Assembly (NCBI RefSeq): GCF_937616625.2
Contig: NC_065570.1
Coordinates: 44,507,665-44,571,664, forward strand
DNA length: 64,000 bases
DNA from: Mercurialis annua
Lineage: Eukaryota; Streptophyta; Magnoliopsida; Malpighiales; Euphorbiaceae
Direction of reading: 5' to 3'
Part shown: piece after piece, positions 37,220 to 50,400 of the stretch
Layout of the letters: the number at the start of each line of letters is the position of its first letter
Numbering within the stretch: position 1 is the stretch's first letter
The notes under the pieces: generated by a model
The model's input: only the letters and a program-made list of their open reading frames with translations
Told to the model about the DNA's origin: nothing
The model's database searches: none
Translations under genes and position numbers: made by a program

Positions 37220-38480
37220 AATCCAGTGGTTAACCAAACGTTAACCAAATATATATTAAAAAATTTCAATTCATTTAAACAATTACAAACTTATATTCTT
37301 ACACATTAGTGTTCCAATAGTTAACCAAAATATGATCAAATATATATCGATAAACAATTGAAGTTGTTGGTCTATTAATATATTACCAATTATAAACCTC
37401 AAAGTGTAAAAACACAATTAATTTGAAAAACTATCAAGAATTAGGAAACACAAAATTAAATAAACCAATTAGTAACCAATAATATACCAGTAACGTTGTG
37501 AATTAGGTAACATAAAATTTAACTAATTCAAGTTAACATTCAATGTTAAAGACCTATTGTTAACAAAGTCATAATAAAACAAATAAAAAATATTCCAAAT
37601 TAAACAAGTAATATCATAAAAATTCAAGGTAAATTCAAGTATGCAATATGTTCATCATTTCTTCGGTCTCTGTCTTCAGTTTCAGTTTTGGTTCAACTTC
37701 CTCTTTGCTGTTAATATGTTTCTATCAATCTTCATCTGTCCATATCGATATAACAGGCAACTAAGACGTTCTCGATGATTTTCAATATAAAAAATTTCCG
37801 AAATTGGTCTGTTCTGGATCAAATGTTCAGCAAACGCTAAAATATACGTATCATAATCATTATGAAGAAAAAAATTAAACCGGTTGTTTATTTGATTATG
37901 ATAAAAATAGATTGCAAAAAAACTCACTTGTCTTTTTGGGTTGGCAGGTTAGCCACATGAACAACGGTATCCAACTGCTATATGCCGATAAGGAGGGATA
38001 AGTTTAACAGCAAAATTGTCCACATGTTTGATAAAATATTCCCAATTTTGCATATAAAGCATTTATATAGGCAAAACCAAGTAAATACTAAAATTGTAAA
38101 CATGCAATCAATATGGAAACCATGTGGTGAACCAATGGTTAACAGCTGGTTTACCAATGGTATCAACTATAAAACAGTTGTCAACCTATGGTTCACTAAT
38201 CCATAATAACATCATAAAAAAAACAAAAAAAGAAATTCAATTTTCAGTACACTATTATTATTAAAAATTAGTTAACCAGTAGTCAACCGGTAGTTCACCT
38301 ATACACAAATAAACCATTTTGTGAAAAATACAAACTAAAACATTCCCTATACGAGTTATTAATTTAATGGTTAACCAATATAAAAATAACATCTTAAAAA
38401 AAGAACAATTTTCAAACACATAATTATAATCAAAATACTGGTTAACCAATAGGCAACCTCTAGTTCCTCCGTACATATAA
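37220..38480. repeat. Degenerate gttaaccaat repeat region
   Basis: The motif gttaacca, often as ggttaaccaatggtt-like inverted pairs, recurs irregularly (for example near 37228, 37312, 37460, 38122, 38270, 38370 and 38445). No long frame exists. The pattern parallels the gtttact/aaccgttag and atgtatc tracts elsewhere in the window, that is, a short unit repeated without strict phase. Confidence 0.6.
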
Positions 38481-38544
38481 ACAAATTATTTTCCACCTCA
38501 CTGTAATAAGACACATGTAAACAAAGGCTGCATAAAAAATTAAA

Positions 38545-39420
38545 GGCTAATAATCATCCATGACCCCTAATTTTAGGGGTACCTTACGACAAACCCCCTG
38601 ATCTAAAAAACGATCTGTAAACCCTCTGATTTTTGTGGCGGCGCTCGCTAAACCCCTAAATCCCAAATATGACGAAAATACCCCTGGCGCAGTCTTTTTC
38701 AGTCAACTGTCATTCTTCAAAAAAAAATCTGACGGCGCCACGTCAGCTGCCACATCAGCAAAATACCATAAAAATTTTAAAAACTCAAAATACCCCTAAT
38801 TTAATTTAGAAAAAGACAAAAAAAAAAAATCAACCCACTAACCATCTGATTAACCAAAATAACTAACCCACCATCCAACCACCGCCGCCACCCCAACCAC
38901 TGCTGGAAAATTTTCCGGTCATCTTCTCCGAGATGACCGGAAAATTTTCCGGTCAACCTCATTGCGGATTTGTTCCAATAACAGATCGCCGGATCTGTTC
39001 CGGCTATCTACTCCAAGAACAGATCCGACTGTTGAAGGTGACCGGAAAATTTTCCGGCGGTGGTCAGGTGGCGGGTTGGTCGGGTGGCGGTGGTTGGGTC
39101 GTTCGTGGTTGGACTGATTGAATGGTTTGGGTTAGATAAAGTTGGATTGAGTTATTTTATTTATTTTTTAATTAAATTTAGGGGTATTTTAGGTGTTTTA
39201 ATTTTTTATGAATTCTTGATGACGTGTCAGCCTGACGTGGCGCCGTCAGAATTTTTTTTTAAGTCAGTTGACCAAAAAGACGGCGCCAAGGGTATTTTCG
39301 TCCAAAAGGGGTTTAGCGAGCGCCGCCACAAAGATCATGGGATTTACTGATCGTTATTTTAGATCAGGGAGTTTGTCGTAAGGTACCCATAAAGTCAGGG
39401 GCCATGGGTGATTATTAGCC
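38545..39420. mobile_element. MULE-type non-autonomous element, 876 bp, long TIRs, 9-bp TSD
   Basis: Inverted arms of about 290 bp start ggctaataatcatccatgac on the left and ggctaataatcacccatggc on the reverse strand of the right end. They share aaaccccctgatct-type, gcggcgctcgctaaacccc and gacggcgccacgtca blocks. Direct repeats aaaattaaa lie at 38536-38544 and 39421-39429. The centre (38880-39065) is GC-richer and holds repeated ccggaaaattttccgg palindromes. There is no transposase. The ORFs inside (38933-39350) are translations of the arms. Confidence 0.92.
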
Positions 39421-39525
39421 AAAATTAAAATATTCGTATACGTTTAGTTTTCCATTAATACATACAGTAAATAGAATCAAAAAATAATGAAAATCATAAA
39501 ATATTATAGAGAAAATTACAAAATA

Positions 39526-40155
39526 CAGTCGATCCTCTAATAGTTAATATTTTATAAATTAATAATTCTAATAATTAATAGAAAATTGAGAGAACCCAAC
39601 TTCGTTCCACGTCGGATAATTAATAATTCTATTATTTAATAATTAATAAAATTTAAAATATATTCTACATGAATATTAATTATTAGAGAGATTTTTTTAA
39701 AAGAAATATATAACAATTGATAATTTATTTGAGTCAATACTAACCTTAATTCATAAAGTGGAAGTTAATATACCATCAAATTATAACTTTCTTATTCTTT
39801 TGAATTTTTTTAAAAGAAGCTATTAGATAAACAAATTAAAGTAAATAAAGTATGTCTAGTATAAAAATATTAAAAATTATTTTACTTTATAAATACAACT
39901 TCTCGATAATTATTTTTTAATTTGATATCAATTGATATTTCTTAAATTGAATATAAAATTATTTCTTTTAAATTGAGTGATTGCAAAGTGTATTTTGTTA
40001 GTTTTTTTTTATAATATAATATTAATAATAGGTCTATTAATGTAGATGCTTTAAAATATCTTTTATAATTTTTTTTATACAAATTCAATAAATTAATAAT
40101 TCTAATAATTAATAAATTTTTGATCCACCATGTATATTAATCAGAGGGTCGACTG
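39526..40155. mobile_element. pogo/Tc1-mariner-type MITE, 630 bp, TA target
   Basis: It begins cagtcgatcctctaatagtt; the reverse strand of its right end begins cagtcgaccctctgattaat. It lies between TA dinucleotides (39524-39525 and 40156-40157). The arms continue with shared aattaataattctaataatt. TIRs starting CAG with a TA target and AATTAATAATT-type sub-terminal DNA recall plant pogo-like MITEs such as Emigrant. No coding sequence. Confidence 0.83.
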
Positions 40156-40985
40156 TAATTACTAAAGCGGTAATATTTTACTCAAATACCAACACATCTC
40201 AAACTTTTCTCTTCTATCAAATGTGTTTCACATATAATACCTTAGTTGGATTAATTATTACATTTTATAACCATTTCTTCATAAGCTGCCACGTCTATCT
40301 CTAACCTCACTGTTCCACACTCGCCTGCCATTGCCGGTGTCTAGTTTTTTCTCTATCGGTTCTCTTTCTCCATCAGATCTTTCTTCTGATTCGTGTTGTT
40401 CAATCTCTCTCTCTGTCACTGTCGTTGGTGACACTCGCTCCCGCCTCCTCCTGCCTCTGTCGTGATGGCGATGCCGATTACTCCTATCGTCGACACTTGA
40501 TTTCTCTCCGTCGTCGTCATGGGCTTCGTCCCCGTACACTGTTAACGTCTCTCTGTTTCCGTTTGTCATTCTTGAAAGCTGCTGCTCGGTCAGCTTTTTA
40601 ATACACTCGGCTAAATTGATTTTTAGTTTTGTCAAATGTTAAGTTGATTTTAGTTTCCAGTGAATTAGAGGACTTACACCCGGAACAATTTTATTTTCTT
40701 TGGATTACGACAACAAAATGGAGCTCTAGATTTCAAAATCCTAATCTTGTTATAGGTATTTTTCTCTTTTTTAAATTATCTGTTTTCAATTCTTTTTACT
40801 TGTATGTTGTACTGCTAGCTCCAAATTTTCAGTGGCTTTGTTCTTCTTTTTAATCTTAGTTTACTTTAAATTAAAACTTACTAAATGTTGTGTATTGATA
40901 AATAATGATGGTGTTGTTGCAAATCTTATTTTGAATTTTTTTTATCAGAAAATGAAACAAGTTGAAACCCTACCTGAAATCCTAG

Positions 40986-41330
40986 GTTTCTGAAGACCCA
41001 CTTCCCAAAACCTCTCCTGTTAAAAATTCTCAAGAAAATGGAATTAAGGTTTCTCCAAATGGGAAGGAAGTTAGTTCTAATGTTAATGATTTAGATGGTA
41101 GTGGGGAGGTTGTTAATGGAACTGGGATTGCTCATTTAGGGGATGGGGCTGAGGAAATGAGTCCTGAAGAATTTGAAGTTAATAATGGGGCGTCTTCTTT
41201 GCTGGAGATGCAAGGGAGTAAGGGTTTACATGGGTTAGATTATGTTTTAGATGTTATACAACTAGATGAGAATTTGGGTGTTGAATTCTATTTTAGAGAT
41301 GTATCAAAAAATTATCCGAGATGTATGTGA
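40986..41330 (+). pseudogene. Orphan coding-like exon, possibly captured gene fragment
   Basis: Frame 40986-41330 is open for 114 codons and begins immediately after an acceptor-like cctag. Its translation is acidic and serine/asparagine-rich (for example VSEDPLPKTSPVKNSQENG; EEMSPEEFEVNNGASSLLEM) with codon usage like a real exon. It has no initiator at its start, and at about 41298 it runs into the gatgtatc repeat tract, where it stops. I do not recognise the protein. A host-gene exon captured by the surrounding repeat element is the likeliest explanation; a lone random frame is less likely given its composition. Confidence 0.45.
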
Positions 41331-42615
41331 TATGTTTTCGAGATGTAATTGAACAATTTTTAAAATTTAATTTTATGCAAAATGAATATTGTAAATTTGA
41401 TTCTATATCTTGAATTTTTAATATACTTCATGTCGGCTACAGTTTGGAATAGAAGATACAACCAAGGCATGCACTGACGAAGGAGATTAAGAAAGATTCT
41501 ACCTGCAAGTTGTTATTACCCTATGATGAATTTGATAAAGTTCAAAAAAAGAAGATTAAGAAAATGCTTTCTGAGTGATTTATATTACTATGATGATCAT
41601 CGACTTGAAATCGATGAGTGAGACTGTTTATTTTTGTATATAGGATGTTTTTGAAATTTATCTTTAATTATTTCAGAGATGTATCAACAATGTATCTAAA
41701 ATGTATGTGAAATGTATGTGATATGTTTTCGAGATGTAATTGAACAATTTTTAAAATCTGATTTTATGTAAAATAAAAATTGTAAATTTGTTTCTATATT
41801 TTGAATTTTTAATACATTTCATGTCGGCTACTGGTGTTTTAAAACGTATATAGACTGTTTTTTAGATTAACTTAAACTAGTGATAAATTTAGGGAAAGCG
41901 TTATATACTTATCGGTTTAATTTATTGTGTATACATTATTATACATATTAGATATATTCATGATGTATATATCGTACATATATATATATATACCACCGAT
42001 ACATTGTAGATAAATCGTCGACACCTTATAAAATACACCAAAATTACATTGTAGATACCTGTTCTTTTTTTATTATTATTTCAACGAAATGAATTTCGTA
42101 GATAAACCATTGATTGCAATTTTTAGAATCCATCTCCAACTCAGAATGATTATTTTCAACAAAATAAATTTCAAAATGATCGATACATGTGTGTATAGTG
42201 ATATATAGATGATACATTTCTGATACATAGCAGATACATTAATAATACATGTTTTAATAATACATGTTTAAATTTTTTGGATTATTTTTAAAAAATAAAT
42301 TTTAAAATGACCGATACATTATTGATACATCATAATACATTACCGATACATCATAAATACACCATTAATACATCATAGATATAGAGGAGAAAAATTAATA
42401 ATAAAATTTTAATATATTACCGATGTATCATCTATATCTTGCAATACACTGTAAATATATAACTAATACATCGTAGATACATTATTTATAAAGAATAAAT
42501 TGAGCTAAAAAGCAAAACTCTGTGCAACATGGAAAAATAAATGGACGGAGCAAATATCAAAGATTTAATAGAAAGACATGTTTTTTAAATACATATATCG
42601 AATACATATTAAAAG

Positions 42616-42678
<63 letters not shown>

Positions 42679-42701
42679 AGATACATATATTTTTAATACA
42701 T

Positions 42702-42761
<60 letters not shown>

Positions 42762-43020
42762 GTATATATATATATATATACATATATAAATTTATTTATT
42801 TTTTTAAAAAAAAATATGAGAAAATGAATCAGTTACACATTCTATATACATAACAGATACATGTTTAAATTATTAAATATAATTAAATATATTGCCGTTA
42901 ATTTTCGATAATACATAGCTAATACATAGCTGATACATGTGAAAAAATATAATTAAATATATTACCGATAATTTCTGATACACATCAGATACATATATGA
43001 TACATTTTTATTTTTTAAAA
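41290..43020. repeat. gatgtatc / gatacatc repeat region with a direct duplication
   Basis: The left part (41290-41840) carries atgtatc motifs in one orientation and the right part (about 42180-43010) carries gatacat motifs in the other, so the region is roughly an inverted arrangement. Within it, about 41290-41440 and 41670-41835 are direct copies of about 150 bp (shared gatatgttttcgagatgtaa, gaacaatttttaaaat, catgtcggctac), with about 385 bp between starts. The motif family is the one at 1-1020. I could not fix termini or a TSD. Confidence 0.65.
42618..42787. repeat. Long (TA)n microsatellite cluster
   Basis: Several pure or nearly pure ta/at runs (about 42618-42675, 42706-42759, 42765-42787) are separated by short interruptions. 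The ORF read across it (Ile/Tyr repeats) is an artefact. It lies inside the gatacat repeat region. Confidence 0.95.
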
Positions 43021-43100
43021 TGCTGACACGCGCTGACGCGTGAATGACGCGCGTGTCAGACGCGTGACTGACGCACGTCAGACGCGTGGCAGACTCGTTT
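43021..43100. repeat. GC-rich gacgcg/cgtca tandem tract
   Basis: About 75 bp of imperfect repeats built on gacgcgtg and ctgacgc(g/a) with self-complementary acgcgt cores. It is a sharp GC peak at the edge of the very AT-rich gatacat region. It may be the terminal part of the repeat element. Confidence 0.7.
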
Positions 43101-43443
43101 TGGACTATTTTTAACACGTTTTGACTTTTTTTATTGGTTTTGAGTGTGTCATGTGTCTCTTACTTAGTAGTTGGGTAGAAAATGTAAATTTTTGATTTGG
43201 TGTGTATTTTTGTAAACTCTTATTTAAATGGTAATATTTTTGTGGTTTTCTCAATATTATAAACATAAAAAATTGATTTATATAAACAAAACAAACCAAA
43301 AAACATATTATTAGTATGAACACGCAAAAGTTAACAACACTAATCAAATAAAAATCAAAGACAACAAATTCTCTAAAACAAATAAAGAAAAATTAAAAAT
43401 AGATAAAATAAAGAGAAATACCTTAACCGCTACAACATAAGTA

Positions 43444-43620
43444 TTAATAGTCATTGTTTCCTTTGCCGTCATTTTCATATGGAGCAAGCTTCCTTAGACT
43501 CTTCATGAAATCCGGATTTTCATCAAATTCTGTTTTTGTTTTGCTAGAAGTTGCTTTAGATTTAGGAATACTGAGCTTTCTGGTTGGAGATTGTTTCAAA
43601 ATAGACCTAGTTTTCACCAT
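43444..43620 (-). CDS. Small lysine/serine-rich ORF, hypothetical
   Basis: From an ATG at 43620 the minus strand is open for 58 codons, starting MVKTRSILKQSPTRKLS and ending KGNNDY. The composition (basic, Ser/Thr/Lys-rich) is protein-like, but no domain is recognised. It lies next to the gatacat/gacgcg repeats, so it could be an exon of an element-encoded gene or of a captured gene. Without expression or homology data this is a weak call. Confidence 0.25.
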   Translation of the reverse strand: MVKTRSILKQSPTRKLSIPKSKATSSKTKTEFDENPDFMKSLRKLAPYENDGKGNNDY

Positions 43621-43639
43621 TTTCACAAATCAATTTGTG

Positions 43640-44474
43640 AAAGAAAAGAAAAAGTAAATGGAAAGGTTTGTAATTAGAGAAATAGTTGGAGAAGATGGAG
43701 AGAAAATTGCCGAGAATCTCTGCCAAATCTTTAATAATAAATCCAAATATGTGACATGCAAAAGATTGATTCAAATAACTACTATATATTTGCAATTTCA
43801 AAAGTCTGATATTGAGAAAAAAAAGGTTAGATTTTAAATTTGAAAGTTGAAACCTAGAAACCGTAAATCTCTAAACTCAAATTTGGTATCGCATTGTTGA
43901 GATTATTTTGGGGTAAGCCCGTGTTATTTGTAATTAACTCTTTTAATTTTTCAACCGAATCAGACAGCAGAACAGTTCCTCATTCACCTGGTCCAAACAG
44001 CCAGTCCGTGTTTAGGCTACTAGATAATTTTTAATTTTTAGGATTTAATTAATTTCCATTTTTATCTAAATAAGAGAGTGAACCTCACTATAATTGTCTC
44101 CTGTAAATAAAAAATTTACTCATTGCATTCGCTACATCAAATTAATGAAAGAAACCAAATTTTAATTTTTTTTCCATCATATTAATCTTATTTGAACTTC
44201 TTACTTCCAAATTAATTTAATCCAAATTTTAATTTCTTTTCAAGTAGTAAAGTGTCTATTAGTTTAGACAAGTATGGCGCTTGGCCAGTGACAGGTTAAG
44301 CTGAGCTGGTTAAACTATGATTTCTTTTTTCTTCCCCTTCCCCTTCATCTATCTTTTTGGGGATTAGGAGAAACAACTTAATATCAAGCTAATAGTTTCG
44401 TAATCTATTTTTTGTGATATTACTAATGGTCCTAAATCCACTGTCCAAAAATTGAGATTCTTCATGTCTGAACC
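43640..44474. other. Intergenic DNA downstream of the minus-strand gene
   Basis: AT-rich, without ORFs of note. The proximal part (44250-44474) probably contains the 3' UTR of the gene that ends at 44475. No transposon ends recognised. Confidence 0.4.
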
Positions 44475-47400
44475 TCAGATGTCTGCTGGAAGTTGACAAG
44501 TTTGCAATTTATACAGCATCTGCTTAGCAGCTGATTCTCTTGCTTCATGTGGATGGCATTGCACATCACCACCAGCTGAGTACTCATCATCTTTTCCTTT
44601 CACAGTTACACCAGCTTCAAATCCACCTTCAAAAATGTAATTTTTTTTACTTAATCTGACATGGCTTAATGAGCATTAGAAAGTACAATAATCTGAGTTT
44701 TTTTCTTTCTGAGTTATCATTACGGAAATTTCTCTTACCATCTAGAGCAGATACACGGTATGTTGGTAGTATCCAATTCTTTTGATAGCATAACTCATCC
44801 AGTTCCTGCTCATTCAACAGTAAGTTGATTAGGTTAGGTGTAGAAATGATGCATTGCACATTTTATAATGCTCAACACCAAGCTACCGGTCTAAAACACC
44901 TCCATCCAAAATCGCTCGCTGGCAAAAATTACACAATATACAGAAGACACGACAACCAAGAACATGCATGCTGAAATTATGAGACGAAGGATGTGTTGGA
45001 TGACCACTGTGTCAGGACATTTTATTTGTCTCTCCCGGAAAATGGATACCTTTAGAAAAGATTTTAGGTTCAACCTTTTTAGTAATTTATGTCTTTCTGC
45101 CCATACTATCAGGGCTTTTAAAATGCAGCAAAGCCACAATAATCACCTATAATAAATGTAGTGCGCCACACCCTTAGGATAATGTCGAAACTATGTCCAT
45201 GCTAGGATGATACAAGGAAGGGAATCATGAAAAGGAACAAGTATGGATCACCTTCCGGCAATTCCTATATTTGATGCACTCATATAAGTATATAGGGATT
45301 TGATGCAACTTGAATGAGAAAAAATTGAAGATCACAAACTTGCCTGACATGGATTTTGCTTCTTGGTCCCATTGGCAGGCAATCTAGTACTTTCTATTGA
45401 TGGAGTAGAGTATTGATCGTTGCAATGTTGAATTTCTTGGGGTGGAATTCTTAGGAATTTGTCATTACAGCATTCTATAAGAGTTTCTATTTTAAGGACC
45501 AAATCACCTTCTCCACCTGTTACAAAGAAAAAAGAACTAGTTTAGATCTTGTCTTTATGCCTAACTGAAAAGATGAAATGTCATGAAGGTAAAGTAAAAT
45601 TGCAACAATTCATGTAAGATTTTTTTCTTAAAAAAAAAATGAAGCTCTTAGACCCTTGTATATGCGGTCAGTTCAGTACATGTACATAAATGAAGACCCA
45701 AACATATGATAATTCATGCAAAGTGACTATGCAACTGAACTGAGTAATGACAAAAAAATAAAGACTAAGGTGCTAGGTAGCAAGAAATTTTTTCGGTCCA
45801 TGTAAAGATCTCATCTTTCTACTCTATAAAATGGAAATTCACTGGTAATTCTTATTATATGAAGTCAGGATGCTTTGGAGTGTGCTATGAACCAAAAGAT
45901 TTACCGATAACTAGAAGCAGTCAGCATAGGAATGGTTCTAAAGAATAATTCAAACTTACCGGCTTCCATCAGGTGTAGCTACAGGTTCTAATTGTCGCTC
46001 ATTTCTTACCCAGATGGAATACATTTAAGGGCAAGGAAAAGGATGAATTTACATGCAAAAAAATATTCAAATCATACCATTCGAAATTATCTTGATATTT
46101 TGATCACACTGAGCAATCTGATCTTCTATATCTCGCAGCTGTAAACACTGCATACTCAGGAAAATATTTATGATGTTACTTTTTATTTGCAACACAGCTA
46201 AACATTCTGGGAAATGCAATTACAGCATCTAATGGGAAAGATCCCAATTAAGGGAAACAGCTACAAAAGAGTATGATATTTAGGATGCTTTAATTCATGT
46301 ATAGATTGAAATAAATACCAATCCATAATTGTATGTCTTTAGTTTGTTTGAGTTTGGTGTGTAATAATTTAAAAGACACATTCATGCTGCCAACTGACAG
46401 TTTTGGAAAAAATCACTATACCAATTTAGCTCTTTTGCTTAAGATAACTTTCACCGCAGCCTGCGAAAGTTCCTTATCTTTTGAAGCTATGACACTTCGT
46501 ATTTTGTCAAGGTCATTGGATTTTGAATGATTTTTAACCATCACATTGCCATTTAATGCTACCCCATCTTGATCTGAAGAGGACTTTTTGCAGTTCTTGT
46601 TTCCATTGGCAGCAGGTCCATCTCTGGTAATTTTCTGCCTCTTCAAAGAGCTTGCCATCTTAACCTACATATAGAAGGGGATCATATAACTAGCAAAAAA
46701 GGAGAGATATAAGTACCAAAAATGCGTGTCGAGAATAACAACATAGGATAGGAATAAATCCAGATCAGACTCCAGCTCTACGGTGATGAATTTTAGATAC
46801 ACATGCAAAACATAACTACGCATTTATTATGAACTTTAAGATATTTATATACCTCACAATCCAGCAACAGATAGTAGAGTTGTCAAATAAGCATTGCCCC
46901 AGACCTCAACTTACACAGCTAAAAGGTAAGTCCATTAAACGGCCTTCAAATCACCAGAAATAATTGTTCAATAGCTATGAAAAGAAAAGGGAAAGAACAG
47001 GTGCAAATGAAATCTACAGACAACTTTCAGTTGTACAAGACAGTTTTCCAGAACCTGTTTTTTTTACCTATCGCATTCTTCCGGATCAAAATATATTTCA
47101 AAAGGAACAACGGATCAGTTGTCTAATTCTGCTGATTAGAAATAGCAAAGGCCATTTGAAAAAAAAAAACTAAAGAAATGAGGGGGCAGCTTATTGACTA
47201 ATAAGATAGTGTGTATAACAAGTTATCTGACATCCACTATTTTCATAATCACTCGGCATTTCTACAGTGAATCAATGACGATTCTTTTTTTGAAGATCAG
47301 TGAAATCAATAAGCATTATGAATGTGAACATCGAAAATCAGCACAACACAAATATGCTCCTATTAAATTGGCAAACTATATGCAAGTAACAAAATCTAAC

Positions 47401-50400
47401 CTCATTCATTGAATTATTCAAAGGCCTGTCTATAAAAGTCTTTTGGTAGTTTTCGGGTTTGAGTTTACTTACACCATTTGTGCCTTTGACCTTAGTTCGG
47501 TCATGAACCACAAGAGATTCATCTACATCCATTTTGCAGGATGTATCACAATCTTCAGGAAAATCAACAGCATAAGGTCCATCATCATCATACTGCTTTG
47601 TTGATCCAGATCCTTCCTTGCTTTGTAGATGCTCTCCATGCGAACTTTTTGGAGCTTCGAGAAAACAAGGTCTATCTACTCTCTTGGAAGAGTCGATACT
47701 GATGGTTTCTGGCCCTGATTTTTGAACTTGCGGATTACCGGACTCCCTACTGAAAAGCAAGATCTGAAAATTAATGGCATAGTAGGAGTCATCCTCAGAC
47801 AAAATTAGTAACATGTTATAATAGTACTATCTTTTACTTACTGGTACCCTCCTTACTATTACTTTATCTATTATTCTATTGATTATAAGGTGTAAACAGT
47901 AAGCTGATCATCTGACCTGGTTTTATTCCGTTAAAGTACAATCCACATATTAGATCAATGAATGTACTCAAAATTTAGTAATGTGGCTAAGAACTTGGTT
48001 GGTTTAGATTTCAAATAATATTTCTTGCAATTCAACTCCATCTTATAAAAACTTTGATTCTGAATTCTAATTCGTTTTTCTAAATCTAATACATGAATGT
48101 AATCAATAAGAGATAGATGTGTGTTGTTGAATCCAAATCATATGATTTCAGATCCCTCCTTTCACATGCAGTATTGAATTCAAACCAGATTCAATGTGCA
48201 GTTCAATTTTAAAGTTAATATCAAGAGAAGTGGGTAGAAGACAAAGACTTGGATGTGAAAAAAATTAAAATTGGGCATGCTAACAGATAAGCAAAAAGTT
48301 GGCTTGTAAAACACAAATACTCTGCTTGTTTCTGCAGCAGTATCTTTCACATGAAATCTATTGTATCTTACATTACATAGCACGTCATTATTTGATTTGA
48401 TTGCAAGAAAAATGAATTCATATTTCTGTGAGTCACCATAGGAACCAGTAGTGCTGATAAATCATAACCTTTTTGTAACACGAACAAATGTCCATGAAAA
48501 TCTTACCCGGAAAGCCAATCTAAGAGAATTTTAGCATAAGGAAGCAAATGGAAGTATTCCACAACTGAGGTATGCATCCATTGGCTAGAATTTCGTACAA
48601 ACAGAGGACCCTGCAAACTGTTCACGGTAAAAGGACAGTTATTTTTTTAAGTTCATATTTATTTCTTCTTTACTCATGAACCATTTGATGGCCTTAACTG
48701 AAATTCACGAATATCCATTTGGGACATAAAAGCATCAAAGATTAGGATTCCTCCAGAAAATAGTTGCATGTTATTATGTCACTAAGAATTGCTCAGCAAA
48801 TAGTAGCACTTATTCAGTCAGAAAAGCCATTCTCAATACCAGCAAATTATCAGTTAGTCATCCCAGCAACTAAAAAATTTAATTGATAAAAAATAATAAT
48901 TCAGATAACCATATTCAACTAATATAAAACAGCCACCATATTAAAGAGGTTTCTCATAATCATCTTTCCCCAGATAGATGAAAATAAAGGCCTTCAGAAA
49001 AGGTAAACATTTGCAGCCAGAAAGAAGAAATCGTAAAATCAGAACCAATTTTAAAACCTTTTTAGAACTCTGTTCACTGAGCCAGTAAGGAATAAAAAAA
49101 TAACTTCACTTGCATGTTAGAAAATGCTAGACTTGTATAGCATTTCAGCATCTGCATAAATATACAAATACACTTGTATAAAATTTAAATAGCTCAAAAG
49201 ATCATTTTATAGTCTACATTATCGTTTGTGTGCACACTGCACATTTAATAATGTTATCATGAACATTTTCCAACACTTAAAATTAACTAACTTAGATGTG
49301 ATAAAAGAAGGACACATTTTAGAATGTTCATAAGATATAGTTATATATCTGCAAAATCTATCATAACATATTCGATTCATTATATACATGACAAATCAAA
49401 AGTAAGCAAGAAATCAGTTTTAATCCAACTACAAGGTAATTTGAAATCCTTACAAAGCGAAAAACTAATGTCAAATGCATTGCTGAGGTAAGCAAAATAT
49501 AATATGAAAACGAAAAGAAAGGTTTTGATGTAATTAGACCTGTTCAGAGCATCTCTAATGAGAACTTGGGTAATTTCATTGTTTTCTGGTTGGGTGCACT
49601 GCATTATATAAAAGCGTGTAGCTGCTTTTTCTTTGCTTGTGGAATACACAACATGGCTCTCCAAAATCAAAAGGGCATCCTGATTAATACCTGCTTCAAC
49701 ATAGGAGAACATATTCAATCATTATAGTTTGATAAGCATTAAAACAAAGCTGATTGAAAACTGAATTTAGAAATTACATAAACTTAAGGGTGTGCTATAG
49801 AGACATAAGAACTTCACCATTAAAATAATAATTAACAGCGTTTAGTTAATAATTGCATTTGGAACGGGCACCTAAATTACAAGCTAAGAACAGGATACAG
49901 TCGCTGAATCATAATGTTTATAGCTTAACCATCATGTTTATAGCTTAACCGGTGTTACAATTGGTTCAGTAGCCAGCATTTTATATCATCAACGCATATA
50001 ATAATTATTTGAAGCCAGGACATATTCTTTGATCTAGTACCTGTAATTTCCTTGACTACAGAATATGCAAGTTTCTGAAGGCCAGCATCATCAGCATCTG
50101 GCCCATTTTTCACAGGTTTTTTAATAAATCTTTTCTTCTTGCTTACAGGCTCCGGGTTAATTGAAACCAAGGAAGTTTTATAGGAGAGATCCACATCTTT
50201 CTCTATCAGAGACCAAACTCCTTCAGTGATGGAACCAAATTTCAGCAAGCAATTCTTGTTCTTGGAGTCTGTAAGCAAAACTGCAACCTTGGAAATTGGC
50301 AATCCCTCAGTGCTTGGAGCATTTTTTGATGCATCTAGGCTTGTTGAAATATCACATGCATTCATTATCATGTTCTCGGCCACTGAAAGGTCTTTTACCA

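Noticed and set aside
37220..38480. CRISPR-like or regulatory array reading of the gttaacca repeats
   Set aside because: Spacing and units are irregular, and the genomic context is plant nuclear DNA.
40279..40635. 118-codon minus-strand ORF rich in R, D and E
   Set aside because: Composition follows a low-complexity purine/pyrimidine stretch, there is no recognisable motif, and it sits directly beside the pogo-type MITE. It may be part of a captured fragment but cannot be supported as a gene.
40629..41330. Joining 40629-40755 to the orphan exon as a two-exon gene
   Set aside because: A donor and acceptor exist, but the phases do not agree: joining creates an immediate stop.
42565..42783. 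ORF of Ile/Tyr repeats
   Set aside because: Pure translation of the (TA)n microsatellite.
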